A stretch of DNA of 64,000 bases, taken from the NCBI GenBank assembly GCA_963837005.1, contig CAWIMC010000022.1, forward strand, positions 248,001-312,000, given 5' to 3'. A program made the position numbers and the translations under genes. Positions 28,892 through 38,222 of this stretch are shown here, piece after piece (position 1 is the first letter of the stretch; each line of letters opens with the position of its first letter). This DNA comes from CALDTK01 sp963837005. Lineage in GTDB: Bacteria; Bacteroidota; Bacteroidia; Chitinophagales; Saprospiraceae. The notes under the pieces are model-generated. The model had not been told where the DNA came from. It ran no database searches and saw only the letters and a list, made by a program, of their open reading frames with translations.

Positions 28892-30355
28892 TCAACGGCG
28901 CGCGGGAGCGCTAGCGTATGCAGGTTTTCGGCCGCCCACCAGACTCCCGACCACCATCCCTACCCCACTCGCTAGCAGCCCGAAAATACTCGGGTCCACC
29001 CGCGTGCCCAGGGCATTACAAATCAACCACACGCCGCCTCCCGCTGCAATCGAGCACCAAGCCCCCGTCACGTTGGCGCGGCGCCAGTACAGCCCGGCCG
29101 TGAGCGGCACGAACAGGCACACTAGCAGCATCACCGTCGAGGCCACGACGAGGGCGTGAATGTTGGCCTCCTGCACGGCGATGGATGCGCTTACCAGCGC
29201 TACGCTGATGGTGCTGAGGCGCGTGAAGTACAGCAGGCGGCGGTCGGTGAGGTTGGGGAAGTAGGGCTTTACCAGGTTCTCTCCCACCACCGTCGCCGCC
29301 GAGAGCATGGCCCCGCTGGAGGTGCTGAGGATAGCCGAGACGAGCGCCCCGAAGAAGAGCATCTGGAGCGGGAGCGCCGAGTGTTGGAGCACCATATCGA
29401 CGAGCAGCCGCTGTCCGTCCGCATCATCATTGAGCAGCTCCGGGTACACCTGCGAGGCGGCCAGTCCAATGAGTAATGGCACACATCCGATGACGGTTAA
29501 CAGCACCGCGCTCAGCAGCAGGCCCCGGTAGCCGGCCCCTTCTGAGCGCGCCGAGAAGATGCGCTGGTACACGTCCTGCGAGGGGATACCACCGATCCCA
29601 AAGGCCAACAGCATGGCGAGGTAGTCGAGGTGGCCGTACCATCCCGGCTCCGGCCTGGCACTGTAAAAGGTGGCAGGTTTTTGCGAAAGCACCTCCCCCA
29701 AACCACCCGCCTCCCCGAGCACGGTGTACAACAGGTAAAACAGTCCCCCGATGATGATCCCGCTCTGCAGCAAATCCGTCACCGACACCGCCCACATGCC
29801 GCCGACGTAGGTATACACCACCACCACGAGCGCCCCGAACACGACGCCCTGCAAGAGCGTCAACCCGAGCACCGCCTGGAAGACCAGCGCCAGCGCCGTA
29901 AACTGTGCCGCGATCCAGAAGCACGTGGTAAAGACCTGAATGGCGCTCGTGACGAGGTCCACGCTTCCGCTAAAACGCTCCGCGAAGAAGTCCCCGAGCG
30001 TGACGATCCCCCGGCGGTACAGCGGCCTGGCGTAAAAGGCGGCAATCAGGATCATACACAGAAACACCCCGAACACGTCCGTCACGATCCCGAGGGTGCC
30101 GTCGCGCACGAACATCCCCGGGACCCCCATGATCATCTCCGGCCCAAACCAGGTCGCGAATACCGTAACGCCCACCAATACACTCGGAAGTTGGCGCCCG
30201 GCCAAAGTAAAGTCCTGCGACGTGTTGATCCACCGCGCGACGTAGAACCCGATGGCGAGCGTGAGTGCGAGGTAGGCGAGGATGGCGGCGGGCAGCAAAG
30301 CGGGCGCGAAGAAAGGGCGCGGGGGGGAGCTAGCAGCTGTCGTAACGAATTGCAC
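28892..30355 (-). CDS. Sodium:solute symporter (SSS family)
   Basis: A 487-residue inner-membrane carrier with about 13 predicted transmembrane helices. Family features are FTLAGRQLPSVLVGVTVFATWFGPEMIMG near the N terminus, GGMWAVSVTDLLQ in the middle and ISTSSG-like ILSTSSGAMLSAATV in TM8, part of the sodium site. Members use the sodium gradient to import sugars, proline, pantothenate or similar; the substrate cannot be named from sequence. It is transcribed leftward toward the barrel protein and beta-lactamase. Motif copies lie at 29678 (TGC/GCA stem) and 29962. Confidence 0.88.
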   Translation of the reverse strand: MQFVTTAASSPPRPFFAPALLPAAILAYLALTLAIGFYVARWINTSQDFTLAGRQLPSVLVGVTVFATWFGPEMIMGVPGMFVRDGTLGIVTDVFGVFLCMILIAAFYARPLYRRGIVTLGDFFAERFSGSVDLVTSAIQVFTTCFWIAAQFTALALVFQAVLGLTLLQGVVFGALVVVVYTYVGGMWAVSVTDLLQSGIIIGGLFYLLYTVLGEAGGLGEVLSQKPATFYSARPEPGWYGHLDYLAMLLAFGIGGIPSQDVYQRIFSARSEGAGYRGLLLSAVLLTVIGCVPLLIGLAASQVYPELLNDDADGQRLLVDMVLQHSALPLQMLFFGALVSAILSTSSGAMLSAATVVGENLVKPYFPNLTDRRLLYFTRLSTISVALVSASIAVQEANIHALVVASTVMLLVCLFVPLTAGLYWRRANVTGAWCSIAAGGGVWLICNALGTRVDPSIFGLLASGVGMVVGSLVGGRKPAYASAPARR

Positions 30356-30765
30356 CTCGGGCCGGTGACAGATGGCGTTTCAGGTGATCAAAGGCACGTG
30401 CTTAACTAGCATTCTCGTCGCTCGAAAAGCCTCTCCGCCCTCATTAGCAGCGCTCGAAAAGCCTCTCCGCCCTCGGTGCTGAAGCGAAGCGCCTCGATGC
30501 CCTCGGTGCTAACCTCCCCCCCCCCCGGCCGCGACGAAGATGGCGCTGTCGAGAACTCTCCAGCGCCCCCCCCACGTCGTTCGTCCCCGCACTTATACCG
30601 TTGATCACAAACTCTAGCCAAAGCGTAGCCTACCCTCAGGCGGGCCAGTGGAAGGAGGTTTTGCCGAGAGGCCACCCAACAGCGCCTCCGCTCACCGCTG
30701 GGTAAGCACCCTGTTGCACAAAACAAATCCTTGCAGTATCCTTGTGGACCGCGCCGCCGTGACCT
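30356..30765. other. Divergent intergenic region with direct repeats and one hairpin motif
   Basis: The gap between the symporter and the histidine kinase holds a near-perfect direct repeat (GCTCGAAAAGCCTCTCCGCC at 30419 and 30449) and related GCGCCTCGATGCCCTCGGTGCT copies further right. One dispersed hairpin motif with a GAGA loop (30659-30672) is outside any gene. No coding sequence was accepted here. Confidence 0.5.
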
Positions 30766-32673
30766 ATGGCCCCACAGCAAGACGTGCTCAAACAACGGGA
30801 CCTCGCTACCGAAAACGAGGACCTAAAGCAGCGCCTCGAACTCGCCGAGCAGCGCCTCCGCGCCATCACACCCGCCGCTGAGATTGGGGTCTGGCTCTGG
30901 CCCGACGTCTCGCAGGATGCCCTCTACGTCGACGAGGGCATCCGCCGGGGCACGGGCCTCCCCGCCGACCGGGAGTGGTTTGGCGCGGACGAGGTCTTCG
31001 GTGCGCTCCACCCCGATGACGGCCCCCGCGTGCGCGCTGCCTTCGACGCCGCCATCGAGGCCGGAGGCGCTTTCGAGGTCACCCACCGCCTCCGCCCCCG
31101 GGACGGCCGGGACACACCCGACTACGTCCGCATCAACGGCGAGGTCGTGCGCCAGGCCGGTCGCGCGGCCCTCGCGCGCGGGACCTCGAGGCTCGTAAGT
31201 CGCGAGCGCGAACTCTCCCGCGAGCGCGACCGCGTCCGCACGGCCCTCGCGCGCATCGCGGCCACGGGCGGGGTCCAGATCTGGGAGTGGCCCGCGCTCC
31301 ACAAGGGAGCAATCGAACTCAACGGCCTCCTCCACGACGCAGCGCCCGACACGGCACAGGAGTCCGACCCCTGGGAAGCCTTCATCCACCCGGACGATCT
31401 GGCCCGTTTCCGCACCGCCCTTGCGGACATCAAACGTGGCCCGAGCACCTTCGAGATCGAGGTCCGGATGAGTTTCGACGGCGAGCCCCACCGTTGGCAA
31501 TTGGTGCACGGCAGCAGCGAAACTACACTCGACGACCCGCGCGCCCTCAAAGCCTCCGGTACCCTCATCGACATCGAGGACCGCAAGCGCTACCAAGAGC
31601 AGCTCGAGCGCGCCAACGAAAAACTCACCCTCGTCACCTCCGGTGTGAGTTCGGGCGTGTGGGACTGGCCCAACATGGACGAGAACTACATAAGTTTCTC
31701 GGCGGAGATGCGGGAGTTCATGGGCTACCCCGACGAGGAGTGCGCCGAATCCGCGGCGTGGTTTTTAAGCATCGTTCACCCGGAAGATCTTGCGCACGTG
31801 GAGGCGGAAATGGAGCGTGTCCGCAAAACCGGAGGTAAGTACGCTGCGGAGTTCCGGATCCGGCTTTACGAGGGGCGGTACCGCTGGGTGCGTGCGGCGG
31901 GGATTATTAGCCTCGACGGCGGCTCGCACCGTCTCACGGGGGCCATCTGTCGGACATCCACGACCGCGTCATCACCGAGCGCCGCCTCGCCGAGGCCAAC
32001 CATCAACTTGCATGCCTTCGCCGATATCGTAGCACACGACCTGTCCGCCCCCATGCGACACGTCTCCGCTTTCGCCGATATCCTCCGCGAGGAGCACGGC
32101 GCAGACCTCGGCGTGCGCGGGCGCCGCCTCCTCGACCGCATCTCGCGCGCCGTGGATCAATCGGCCGGCATGATCGCCGACTTGCTGGAGTACTCGCGCA
32201 CGGGCACCAGCGAACTCCACCTCGAAGAGATTGACCTCGGCGACCTATGCGTCGAACTCCAAGAGCAGCTTACCGCCGGCGGGGAGGCCGCGCACGTGAC
32301 CTGGGACATTGGCGCGCTGCCCACCGTGATGGCCGACCGCACACACATGATGATGCTGTTTCAGAACCTGCTCGCCAACGCCGTCAAGTTCACCACCGTC
32401 ACCCCCGCGGCGCTCGTCTCGGTCCAGACGGTGGAGGACAGCGGCCCCGAGGAGATTATCGTGGTGCGCGACAACGGCGTGGGTTTCGACCAGGCCTACG
32501 GCAAGCACATTTTTGAGGCCTTCGCGCGGGCGCACACGCGCTCGGAGTTCGCGGGCACCGGCATTGGCCTGGCGAATGTGGCGCGGATCGTGGCGCGGCA
32601 CGACGGCCGCATCGAGGCGACGGGAGAGGTCGGGAAGGGGGCTGAATTCAGGGTGTTTATGCCCCGAGCCTAA
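30766..32673 (+). CDS. Multi-PAS sensor histidine kinase
   Basis: A short coiled coil is followed by three PAS domains (about residues 40-150, 165-285 and 290-400; each has a W and an HPDD/HPED element such as ALHPDDGPRV, FIHPDDLARF and IVHPEDLAHV), then a HisKA domain with H-box IVAHDLSAPMRHV (phospho-acceptor His near 425) and a HATPase domain with N box NLLANAVKF, G1 DNGVGF and G2 GTGIGLA. No transmembrane helix is seen, so it is a soluble sensor of an internal signal. Around 31948-31990 two compensating indels hide the expected SDIHDRVITERRLAEANHQL; outside that the frame is intact. This class is related to bacteriophytochrome-type kinases but lacks GAF/PHY. No response regulator lies next to it. 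Confidence 0.87.
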   Translation: MAPQQDVLKQRDLATENEDLKQRLELAEQRLRAITPAAEIGVWLWPDVSQDALYVDEGIRRGTGLPADREWFGADEVFGALHPDDGPRVRAAFDAAIEAGGAFEVTHRLRPRDGRDTPDYVRINGEVVRQAGRAALARGTSRLVSRERELSRERDRVRTALARIAATGGVQIWEWPALHKGAIELNGLLHDAAPDTAQESDPWEAFIHPDDLARFRTALADIKRGPSTFEIEVRMSFDGEPHRWQLVHGSSETTLDDPRALKASGTLIDIEDRKRYQEQLERANEKLTLVTSGVSSGVWDWPNMDENYISFSAEMREFMGYPDEECAESAAWFLSIVHPEDLAHVEAEMERVRKTGGKYAAEFRIRLYEGRYRWVRAAGIISLDGGSHRLTGAICRTSTTASSPSAASPRPTINLHAFADIVAHDLSAPMRHVSAFADILREEHGADLGVRGRRLLDRISRAVDQSAGMIADLLEYSRTGTSELHLEEIDLGDLCVELQEQLTAGGEAAHVTWDIGALPTVMADRTHMMMLFQNLLANAVKFTTVTPAALVSVQTVEDSGPEEIIVVRDNGVGFDQAYGKHIFEAFARAHTRSEFAGTGIGLANVARIVARHDGRIEATGEVGKGAEFRVFMPRA

Positions 32674-32752
32674 AGTCCCCACTGGTGCACATACGCTGTA
32701 GAGGCCCAGTGTCGCGAACCTGGGACTATACTCCGTACGTTCAACGGGGACT

Positions 32753-33253
32753 ATGACCCATCTCAAGTCTGTCTTCTTCGTCGGCTCTCTCGCCGTCTAC
32801 CTGTGTGCCGCCTGCTCAGAGCAGAAGGGCGACCAGATCAAGCGCGAAGTCTCCGAGGAAGCCGGCGACATCGTCAACGCGATCGCCCCCGACGACGCTA
32901 AACGCCCTACGCCTACGGCTCCACCCGCCCTCATCACCGTCGATGAGACCACCGCAGCCGTTACCGGCGCTGGAGGCCTCCTCCGCATACCGATCTCTGC
33001 GGCCCAAACTGTCCTCGATAAGTGGATCGGGACTCTACGCGGCAACCTTACGGTAGACGACTCCGACATCCTCGTTGAAAATCTCGTGAGGCTCAAGGCA
33101 GAACTGGCGATGCCTACGATCAATAAGGAGCGCGTCGGTGAGATTCTAGAAGTGCTGGCCCGTGAGACCCATCAGGCCGCGGACGACGCCGACAACGCGG
33201 CCGTCGCGGCCCTCGGAGATGCACTGGAGCGAGCGTCGGACGGATTAGATTGA
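32753..33253 (+). CDS. Hypothetical lipoprotein (166 aa)
   Basis: The N terminus MTHLKSVFFVGSLAVYLCAAC is a lipoprotein signal with cysteine at the lipobox. The remainder is acidic and helical, with a Pro/Thr-rich linker (PTPTAPPALITVDETT) and two helices rich in Glu and Ala. No family was recognised. It follows the kinase on the same strand after about 80 bases and could be co-transcribed. The start is set by the signal peptide. Confidence 0.65.
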   Translation: MTHLKSVFFVGSLAVYLCAACSEQKGDQIKREVSEEAGDIVNAIAPDDAKRPTPTAPPALITVDETTAAVTGAGGLLRIPISAAQTVLDKWIGTLRGNLTVDDSDILVENLVRLKAELAMPTINKERVGEILEVLARETHQAADDADNAAVAALGDALERASDGLD

Positions 33254-33350
33254 ACGAGATAGTATGGAGGGAGAAGGTGCTCCCGACCATACGTATTCTC
33301 TCACACTACAATCGCATGCGTAGATTTAACTTCCGCGGAAATTCCAATCC

Positions 33351-34094
33351 GTGAAGACGCTCTACGCGTGTCTATTTCTGCTTCCCGTCTCCCTAACCGC
33401 AGTCGAAGCTCAATCCCCTTCCGAGATTTCGTGCGGACAGACGGAACTGTTTTTACAGGCCGGTAATGCGATTGCTCACCTGAAGAACGGTCCGGGTCTC
33501 GGGGTCGGCTTCGGGGTGCAACGCGGACTTAGTACACGGTGGGCGGTGCGGGCGCAGGCCGAGTTTTCGACCGCCGCCTACGACGCCAGCGAGTTCGAGA
33601 GGCGCGTCCTCGACGTCGCCAACCGCTTAGCGCCCTCCCGTAGGGAAGAGATCCGGCCGGCAACCAGATCGTACGCCCTCGCCGCGAGCCTCGTGCGTAC
33701 CATCGGTTGGGGCGAAGGGCGTTGCCACCACGTGAACGTCGGGTTAGGCCTGCTTGGACGCGTCGTCGAACTCCGTAGCGCCGGGGCGGTCTTTACGAAC
33801 CAGGATTTTCCCGCTACGCAGACGTTCCTACAGGTGAGCGATCAAGTCTACGTACGGAGCTTGATCAACCTTGCTCCATTCGTAGAGTACAAAACTGGAC
33901 TAACGGATCGAATCTCCGCTGGCGCATTCCTGCGCTACGAACTGAATGCCTGGGACGATGACAATGGACCCTACCAGACGTTCAATCGACTAGATGACAC
34001 CGGGCAAATCGTCGGTTTTACGAATGGCTTCCTGGACTTTCTCGATGGCCCGAGAGCGATGTCTTGGGGCCTAAACGTCTATTACAGATTGTAG
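33351..34094 (+). CDS. Outer-membrane beta-barrel protein, unknown function
   Basis: It starts with GTG (33351) because this gives a clean signal peptide (MKTLYACLFLLPVSLTAVEAQ). The mature part has repeated amphipathic strands (GLGVGFGVQRGLSTRWAVRAQ, AGAFLRYELNAWDD) and ends in WGLNVYYRL with a final hydrophobic residue, typical of outer-membrane barrels with about 8 strands. No enzyme motif is visible. Confidence 0.7.
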   Translation: MKTLYACLFLLPVSLTAVEAQSPSEISCGQTELFLQAGNAIAHLKNGPGLGVGFGVQRGLSTRWAVRAQAEFSTAAYDASEFERRVLDVANRLAPSRREEIRPATRSYALAASLVRTIGWGEGRCHHVNVGLGLLGRVVELRSAGAVFTNQDFPATQTFLQVSDQVYVRSLINLAPFVEYKTGLTDRISAGAFLRYELNAWDDDNGPYQTFNRLDDTGQIVGFTNGFLDFLDGPRAMSWGLNVYYRL

Positions 34095-34117
34095 GTAAGA
34101 CCTCAGCTGGCGCGTCG

Positions 34118-34594
34118 CTACAGCCGCACCATCATCACCTGCGTCTCCGTGCGTTCGGGCGCGTGGTAGCGAATCACTTCTCCAGTGTCCTCGTCGGCGA
34201 CATCCTCGAACTCACCCTGAATTGATTGGAGGAAAGTCTGGTGGGATTTTAAAAAAGCTTTGATCTCATTACCTTCCACCTTGAGCCTAACCAATTGCGG
34301 ATCGTCGGCGTAGCTATAACTCACGCGCTTTTGGTATCGAATCGTGGCATTACCGGACTCGAATGGCTCATTGTCCTGTTCCTCGGTGATGGTCTGCCGT
34401 AGGGCATTACTGATAGTGTCGAGATAAGCTTGGTAGCGTCGGATGTCTAGGTAGGTTTGGCGAAGGTCCGTGCTGTTCGTCGCAAGCTGCTCTGCATCGA
34501 CCGTTCCGAGTTCTTCGAGTTCAGCTTTCGTGAGGTGATCGGGGATGCTACCCAATGCTTTTATACACTCGTTCATGAGGAGGAGGTTTGGCAA
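34118..34594 (-). CDS. Hypothetical soluble protein (158 aa)
   Basis: A charged, mostly helical protein (TKAELEELGTVDAEQLA, YLDIRRYQAYLDTISNAL, LVRLKVEGNEIKAFLKSHQT) with no signal peptide, membrane segment or recognised motif. An internal ATG at 34576 is an alternative start. It is convergent with the upstream barrel gene. Function unknown. Confidence 0.6.
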   Translation of the reverse strand: MPNLLLMNECIKALGSIPDHLTKAELEELGTVDAEQLATNSTDLRQTYLDIRRYQAYLDTISNALRQTITEEQDNEPFESGNATIRYQKRVSYSYADDPQLVRLKVEGNEIKAFLKSHQTFLQSIQGEFEDVADEDTGEVIRYHAPERTETQVMMVRL

Positions 34595-34637
34595 GCCAAT
34601 ATAGCAGAGCCTCCCTCAGCTAGACCTAGCCTAACTA

Positions 34638-35171
34638 CTATCCTAATTCAGCACCGTATCCCGGATTGAACCACGCCATATGCATCGCGGCGTTCAGGGT
34701 CCCATCCAGCGAGATGTCCTTCCCTCGTTGAATCCCCTCCCGCACAAAACCCAACCGCTCATAAAACGCCACCTTCGGTTCGTTGTCGGCTCGCGTGAAG
34801 AGCTCCACGCGGTAGATGTCCGGACGCAGTTGCTCGACAGTGGTCAAGAATTCGGTGAAGAGTTGCTTGCCTATCCCCAGACTCTGGTAGTCCGGACTTA
34901 CAGCAATCGACACATCCGAGATGAGGTGACGGAAGGCATAGATCGTAGGCGTATACCCGTGGATCTCGCCCACCAACTTACCATCGTGAAGTGCGGCCAG
35001 ACTCAGCCCCCGCGCGTGAGACGCTTCGAGCACACCACGTACGTAAGCCTCGTCGATCTCGTCCGGATGCCGGATGATGCCACCAGGCTTCTCGCCGACG
35101 GCTTTGTAAAGTCGAATCACAGCTTGCAAGTCGGCTATTCGCGTTGGGCGCACCTCGATCTCAAGCTTCAC
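34638..35171 (-). CDS. GNAT-family N-acetyltransferase
   Basis: It probably transfers an acetyl group from acetyl-CoA to an amine of unknown nature. The acetyl-CoA-binding segment is visible in VSIAVSPDYQSLGIGKQLFTEFL (Q/RxxGxG/A is SLGIGK here) and the C-terminal FYERLGFVREG is typical. The GTG start at 35171 overlaps the stop of the mutase gene by 11 bases (GTGAAGCTTGA), so it is likely translated by coupling; the longer open frame upstream lies inside the mutase gene. At 177 residues it has normal GNAT length. Confidence 0.8.
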   Translation of the reverse strand: MKLEIEVRPTRIADLQAVIRLYKAVGEKPGGIIRHPDEIDEAYVRGVLEASHARGLSLAALHDGKLVGEIHGYTPTIYAFRHLISDVSIAVSPDYQSLGIGKQLFTEFLTTVEQLRPDIYRVELFTRADNEPKVAFYERLGFVREGIQRGKDISLDGTLNAAMHMAWFNPGYGAELG

Positions 35172-37272
35172 GCAGCTCTTTTTGCAACAACCCCAACACC
35201 TCAACCGCTGCCTTGGCCACCGGTGTGCCTGGCCCAAACACCGCCGCCACGCCCATCCCCTTGAGCACCTCGTAGTCCTGCGGCGGGATGACCCCTCCGG
35301 CGATGATCATGATGTCCTCGCGGCCGTAGCTCGCCAGGGCCGCGCGAGCCGCCGGGATCAGGGTCTTGTGCCCCGCCGCCAGACTGCTGATCCCGAGCAC
35401 GTGCACGTCATTGTCGACGGCCTGCATCGCGGCCTCGGCAGGAGTCTGGAAGAGCGGACCGACGTCTACATCGAAGCCGATGTCCGCGAAGCCACTCGCG
35501 ATGATGCGCGCACCCCGGTCGTGACCGTCTTGGCCGAGTTTGCAGATAAGTATCCTGGGGCGGCGTCCTTCTGCTTCCGCGAAAACGTTCGCCATGTCTA
35601 CCGCTTTCGCGAAAACCTGATCGTCCTTCGCTTCGCTGCGGTAGACGCCGGTGATGGTCTGGTGGGTGGGGGCGTAGCGGCCAAACACTGTTTCCAGAGC
35701 GTCGCTGATCTCGCCGAGAGTAGCGCGGGCACGGGCGGCCTCCACGGCGAGGGTCAAGAGATTACCATCGCCGCGGGCACCAGCGGTGAGGGCGTCGAGG
35801 GTTTTGGCGACAGCCGTACTGTCTCGACTTGCCTTCACGCTCGCCAGCCGCGCGACCTGGCTCTCGCGCACGGCGTCGTTGTCGACCTCGAGCAGCTCGA
35901 TGTGTGCCTCGTTCTCGAGGCGGAAGACGTTGACCCCAACCACCTGCTCACGACCAGCGTCGATGCGCGCCTGCTTACGGGCAGCAGCCTCCTCGATGCG
36001 CGCCTTTGGGATGCCCTGCTCGATGGCCTTCGCCATGCCGCCCGCCAGCTCGACCTCCTGGATGTGCTCCCAGGCGCGCTTCGCCAGTTCTAGCGTGAGG
36101 TGCTCGACGTAGTGACTGCCGCCCCAGGGGTCGATGGCCTGCGTCATGCCGGCGGCACCCTGGAGGTGGAGCTGCGTGTCGCGCGCGATCTTGGCCGAGT
36201 AGTCCGTCGGCAGCGCCAGCGCTTCGTCTAGCGAGTTGGTGTGCAGGCTTTGCGTACCCCCGAGCACGGCCGCCATGGCCTCGACGGTGGTGCGGGTCAC
36301 GTTGTTGTACACGTCTTGTGCCGTGAGCGAATAGCCGGAGGTTTGGCAGTGCGTGCGCAGCATGCGGGACTTGTCCGACTTCGGATTGAACTGGCTCACG
36401 ATACCGGACCACAGCAGCCGCCCGGCCCGCAACTTGGCGATCTCCATGAAGTGGTGCATCCCGATGCCCCAGAAGAAGCTGAGCCGTGGGGCAAAGTCAT
36501 CGACGTCTAGCCCGGCGGCGATGCCGGTCCGTAGGTACTCCCAGCCGTCGGCGAGCGTGTAGGCCAACTCCAAATCAGCCGGAGCCCCGGCCTCGTGCAT
36601 GTGGTAACCCGATATCGAGATCGAGTTGAACTTCGGCATCAGCCGCGAGGTGTACCCAAAGATATCACCCACGATCCGCATGCTCGGGGCCGGCGGGTAG
36701 ATGTAGGTGTTGCGCACCATGAACTCCTTGAGGATGTCGTTCTGGATGGTACCCTGGAGCTGAGCTGGGCTCACGCCTTGCTCCTCGGCGGCAACGATGT
36801 AGAAGGCCATGATCGGGAGCACGGCCCCGTTCATCGTCATCGAGACGCTCATCTCCCCGAGCGGGATTTGGTCGAAGAGCAGTTTCATGTCCTCGACCGA
36901 GTCGATGGCCACGCCCGCCTTGCCAACGTCACCCGTCACGCGCGCGTGGTCGGAGTCGTAGCCCCGGTGCGTGGCGAGGTCGAAGGCCACCGAAAGACCT
37001 TTCTGCCCGGCGGCGAGGTTGCGGCGGTAAAAAGCGTTCGATTCCTCCGCCGTCGAGAAGCCCGCGTACTGCCGGATCGTCCACGGGCGACCGGTGTACA
37101 TCGTGGCGTAGGGACCACGCAGGAAGGGTCGCTGGCCTGCGCCAAAACCGGCCAGTGTCTCGGCGGACGTTTTGGCGACAGCTGGATCCGGGGGAAGCGC
37201 AATGCCCTCGGGCGTGAGCATCTGCGCGGGGGCTGCTGGATATGGAGTGGAAGTTTCGGTGGCGGCGGGCAT
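35161..37272 (-). CDS. mutB: Methylmalonyl-CoA mutase, large (catalytic) subunit
   Basis: It interconverts methylmalonyl-CoA and succinyl-CoA with adenosylcobalamin, in propionate metabolism. The N-terminal barrel has RQYAGFSTAEESN, GLSVAFDLATHRGYDSDH and VSMTMNGAVLPIMAFY; substrate-binding residues lie in the region with QTSGYSL. The C-terminal cobalamin domain has KLGQDGHDRGA (DxHxxG; the lower ligand His near residue 579), GLS-like GISSLAAG and IAGGVIPPQDY. At 703 residues it is complete. The small subunit (mutA), usually adjacent, is absent from the window. Motif copies lie at 35572, 35602, 35802, 37134 and 37170, two near the N terminus in a variable linker (FGAGQ and AVAKTSAE). A GNAT gene overlaps its stop. 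Confidence 0.93.
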   Translation of the reverse strand: MPAATETSTPYPAAPAQMLTPEGIALPPDPAVAKTSAETLAGFGAGQRPFLRGPYATMYTGRPWTIRQYAGFSTAEESNAFYRRNLAAGQKGLSVAFDLATHRGYDSDHARVTGDVGKAGVAIDSVEDMKLLFDQIPLGEMSVSMTMNGAVLPIMAFYIVAAEEQGVSPAQLQGTIQNDILKEFMVRNTYIYPPAPSMRIVGDIFGYTSRLMPKFNSISISGYHMHEAGAPADLELAYTLADGWEYLRTGIAAGLDVDDFAPRLSFFWGIGMHHFMEIAKLRAGRLLWSGIVSQFNPKSDKSRMLRTHCQTSGYSLTAQDVYNNVTRTTVEAMAAVLGGTQSLHTNSLDEALALPTDYSAKIARDTQLHLQGAAGMTQAIDPWGGSHYVEHLTLELAKRAWEHIQEVELAGGMAKAIEQGIPKARIEEAAARKQARIDAGREQVVGVNVFRLENEAHIELLEVDNDAVRESQVARLASVKASRDSTAVAKTLDALTAGARGDGNLLTLAVEAARARATLGEISDALETVFGRYAPTHQTITGVYRSEAKDDQVFAKAVDMANVFAEAEGRRPRILICKLGQDGHDRGARIIASGFADIGFDVDVGPLFQTPAEAAMQAVDNDVHVLGISSLAAGHKTLIPAARAALASYGREDIMIIAGGVIPPQDYEVLKGMGVAAVFGPGTPVAKAAVEVLGLLQKELREA

Positions 37273-37511
37273 GGCCCGAAGGTCGGGACTAGCTTTTGAA
37301 AATTACTGGGCCGCTCTATTCCGTAAAGCGTTGAGCGATAAGGTCAAGCCCCACCCCGGGGTCGCGGCGCATGTTCTCTATCCTGCCGAACAGTAAATGA
37401 CTGAAATTACTATGTCCTTGATTAGAGGTGCTCCCACCTGAGCCAGTGAGCTACATGAGTTTTTTCGACTCCCGTCAAAACCAACTGCACCGCCACGCGT
37501 AAATACAATCG

Positions 37512-37545
37512 ATGTAGCTACATCTAAATCAATCGTACTACATCA
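37512..37545 (+). promoter_or_regulatory. Possible operator upstream of the azoreductase
   Basis: A perfect 14-bp palindrome GATGTAGCTACATC (37512-37525) is followed after 13 bases by a half site CTACATC (37539-37545), all within 45 bases of the azoreductase ATG. Azoreductase genes are often under redox- or quinone-sensing repressors such as HxlR/TetR types; which regulator binds here is unknown. Confidence 0.45.
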
Positions 37546-37553
37546 ACCCTATT

Positions 37554-38145
37554 ATGACCGTCCTCCACATCGACTCCTCGCCCCGTTTTGGCGAAAGCAT
37601 CTCCCGCCAGATCAGCCAGACCATCGTCGACCAACTCAAGACCAAAGGCGACACGAAGGTCATCCGCCGCGACGTGGTCGCCGACGCCCCTCCCCTACGC
37701 TACCCACGAGATGATCACCGCGTACTATACGCCACCAGCCCAACTCACCGAGGCCCAAACGGCAGCCGTGGCGCTGTCCAATACCATCACCGACGAGATC
37801 AAGGCCGCCGACGTGGTCGTGGTCGGGGTCCCGATGTGGAACTTCGGAGTACCCGCCGCCCTCAAGGCCTGGTTCGACCTCGTGGCCCGCGTTGGGGTGA
37901 CGTTTAAGTACGGCGCCAACGGTCCGGAGGGCCTGCTCCACGACAAGAAGGTCTACTTCGCCGTGGCTACGGGCGGTACGCCCATCGGCTCCGGGTGGGA
38001 CCACACCACGCCGCACCTCAAGACCTTCTTCGGCTTCATGGGTATCACCGAGCAAGAAGTCATCGCCGCCGACCAAATCCAGGGTCCCGATGGCCAGGAG
38101 CATGTAGCCGCTGCTAAGAAGGAAGCTGCCGCCGTGGCAGCTTAA
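37554..38145 (+). CDS. azoR: FMN-dependent NADH-azoreductase (frameshift near 37690)
   Basis: A flavodoxin-fold quinone/azo reductase. Motifs are HIDSSPRFGES at the start (the FMN phosphate loop), VVVGVPMWNFGVPAALKAWFD (FMN isoalloxazine contact) and FAVATGGTPIGSG. The N-terminal 45 codons are in the frame of ATG 37554, then one surplus base in the CCCCTCCCC region near 37685 moves the rest (APLPYATHEMITAYYTPP onward) to the next frame. With the shift corrected the length, ~197 residues, is normal. The motif copy at 37586-37599 encodes FGES and lies within the FMN loop without adding residues. The last ~130 bp are duplicated at 40819-40947. A strong terminator follows. Confidence 0.87.
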
Positions 38146-38169
38146 GGTTACCGACCCTTACGACTACCG

Positions 38170-38217
38170 CCGCCCGCCCCCGCACTTCGGTGCAGGGGCG
38201 GGCGGTGTTGTTTGTGT
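38170..38217 (+). terminator. Strong Rho-independent terminator after azoR
   Basis: CCGCCCGCCCC pairs with GGGGCGGGCGG (38170-38180 and 38195-38205), extended inward by GCAC-TTCG-GTGC with a stable tetraloop, and is followed by the T-rich TGTTGTTTGTGT. It lies between convergent genes and may also act on the lipoprotein gene. Confidence 0.88.
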
Positions 38218-38222
38218 CGACC

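Noticed and set aside
34457..34480. Possible motif copy GTTTGGCGAAGG
   Set aside because: Only three T, a GAA triloop and a mismatched stem; not counted.
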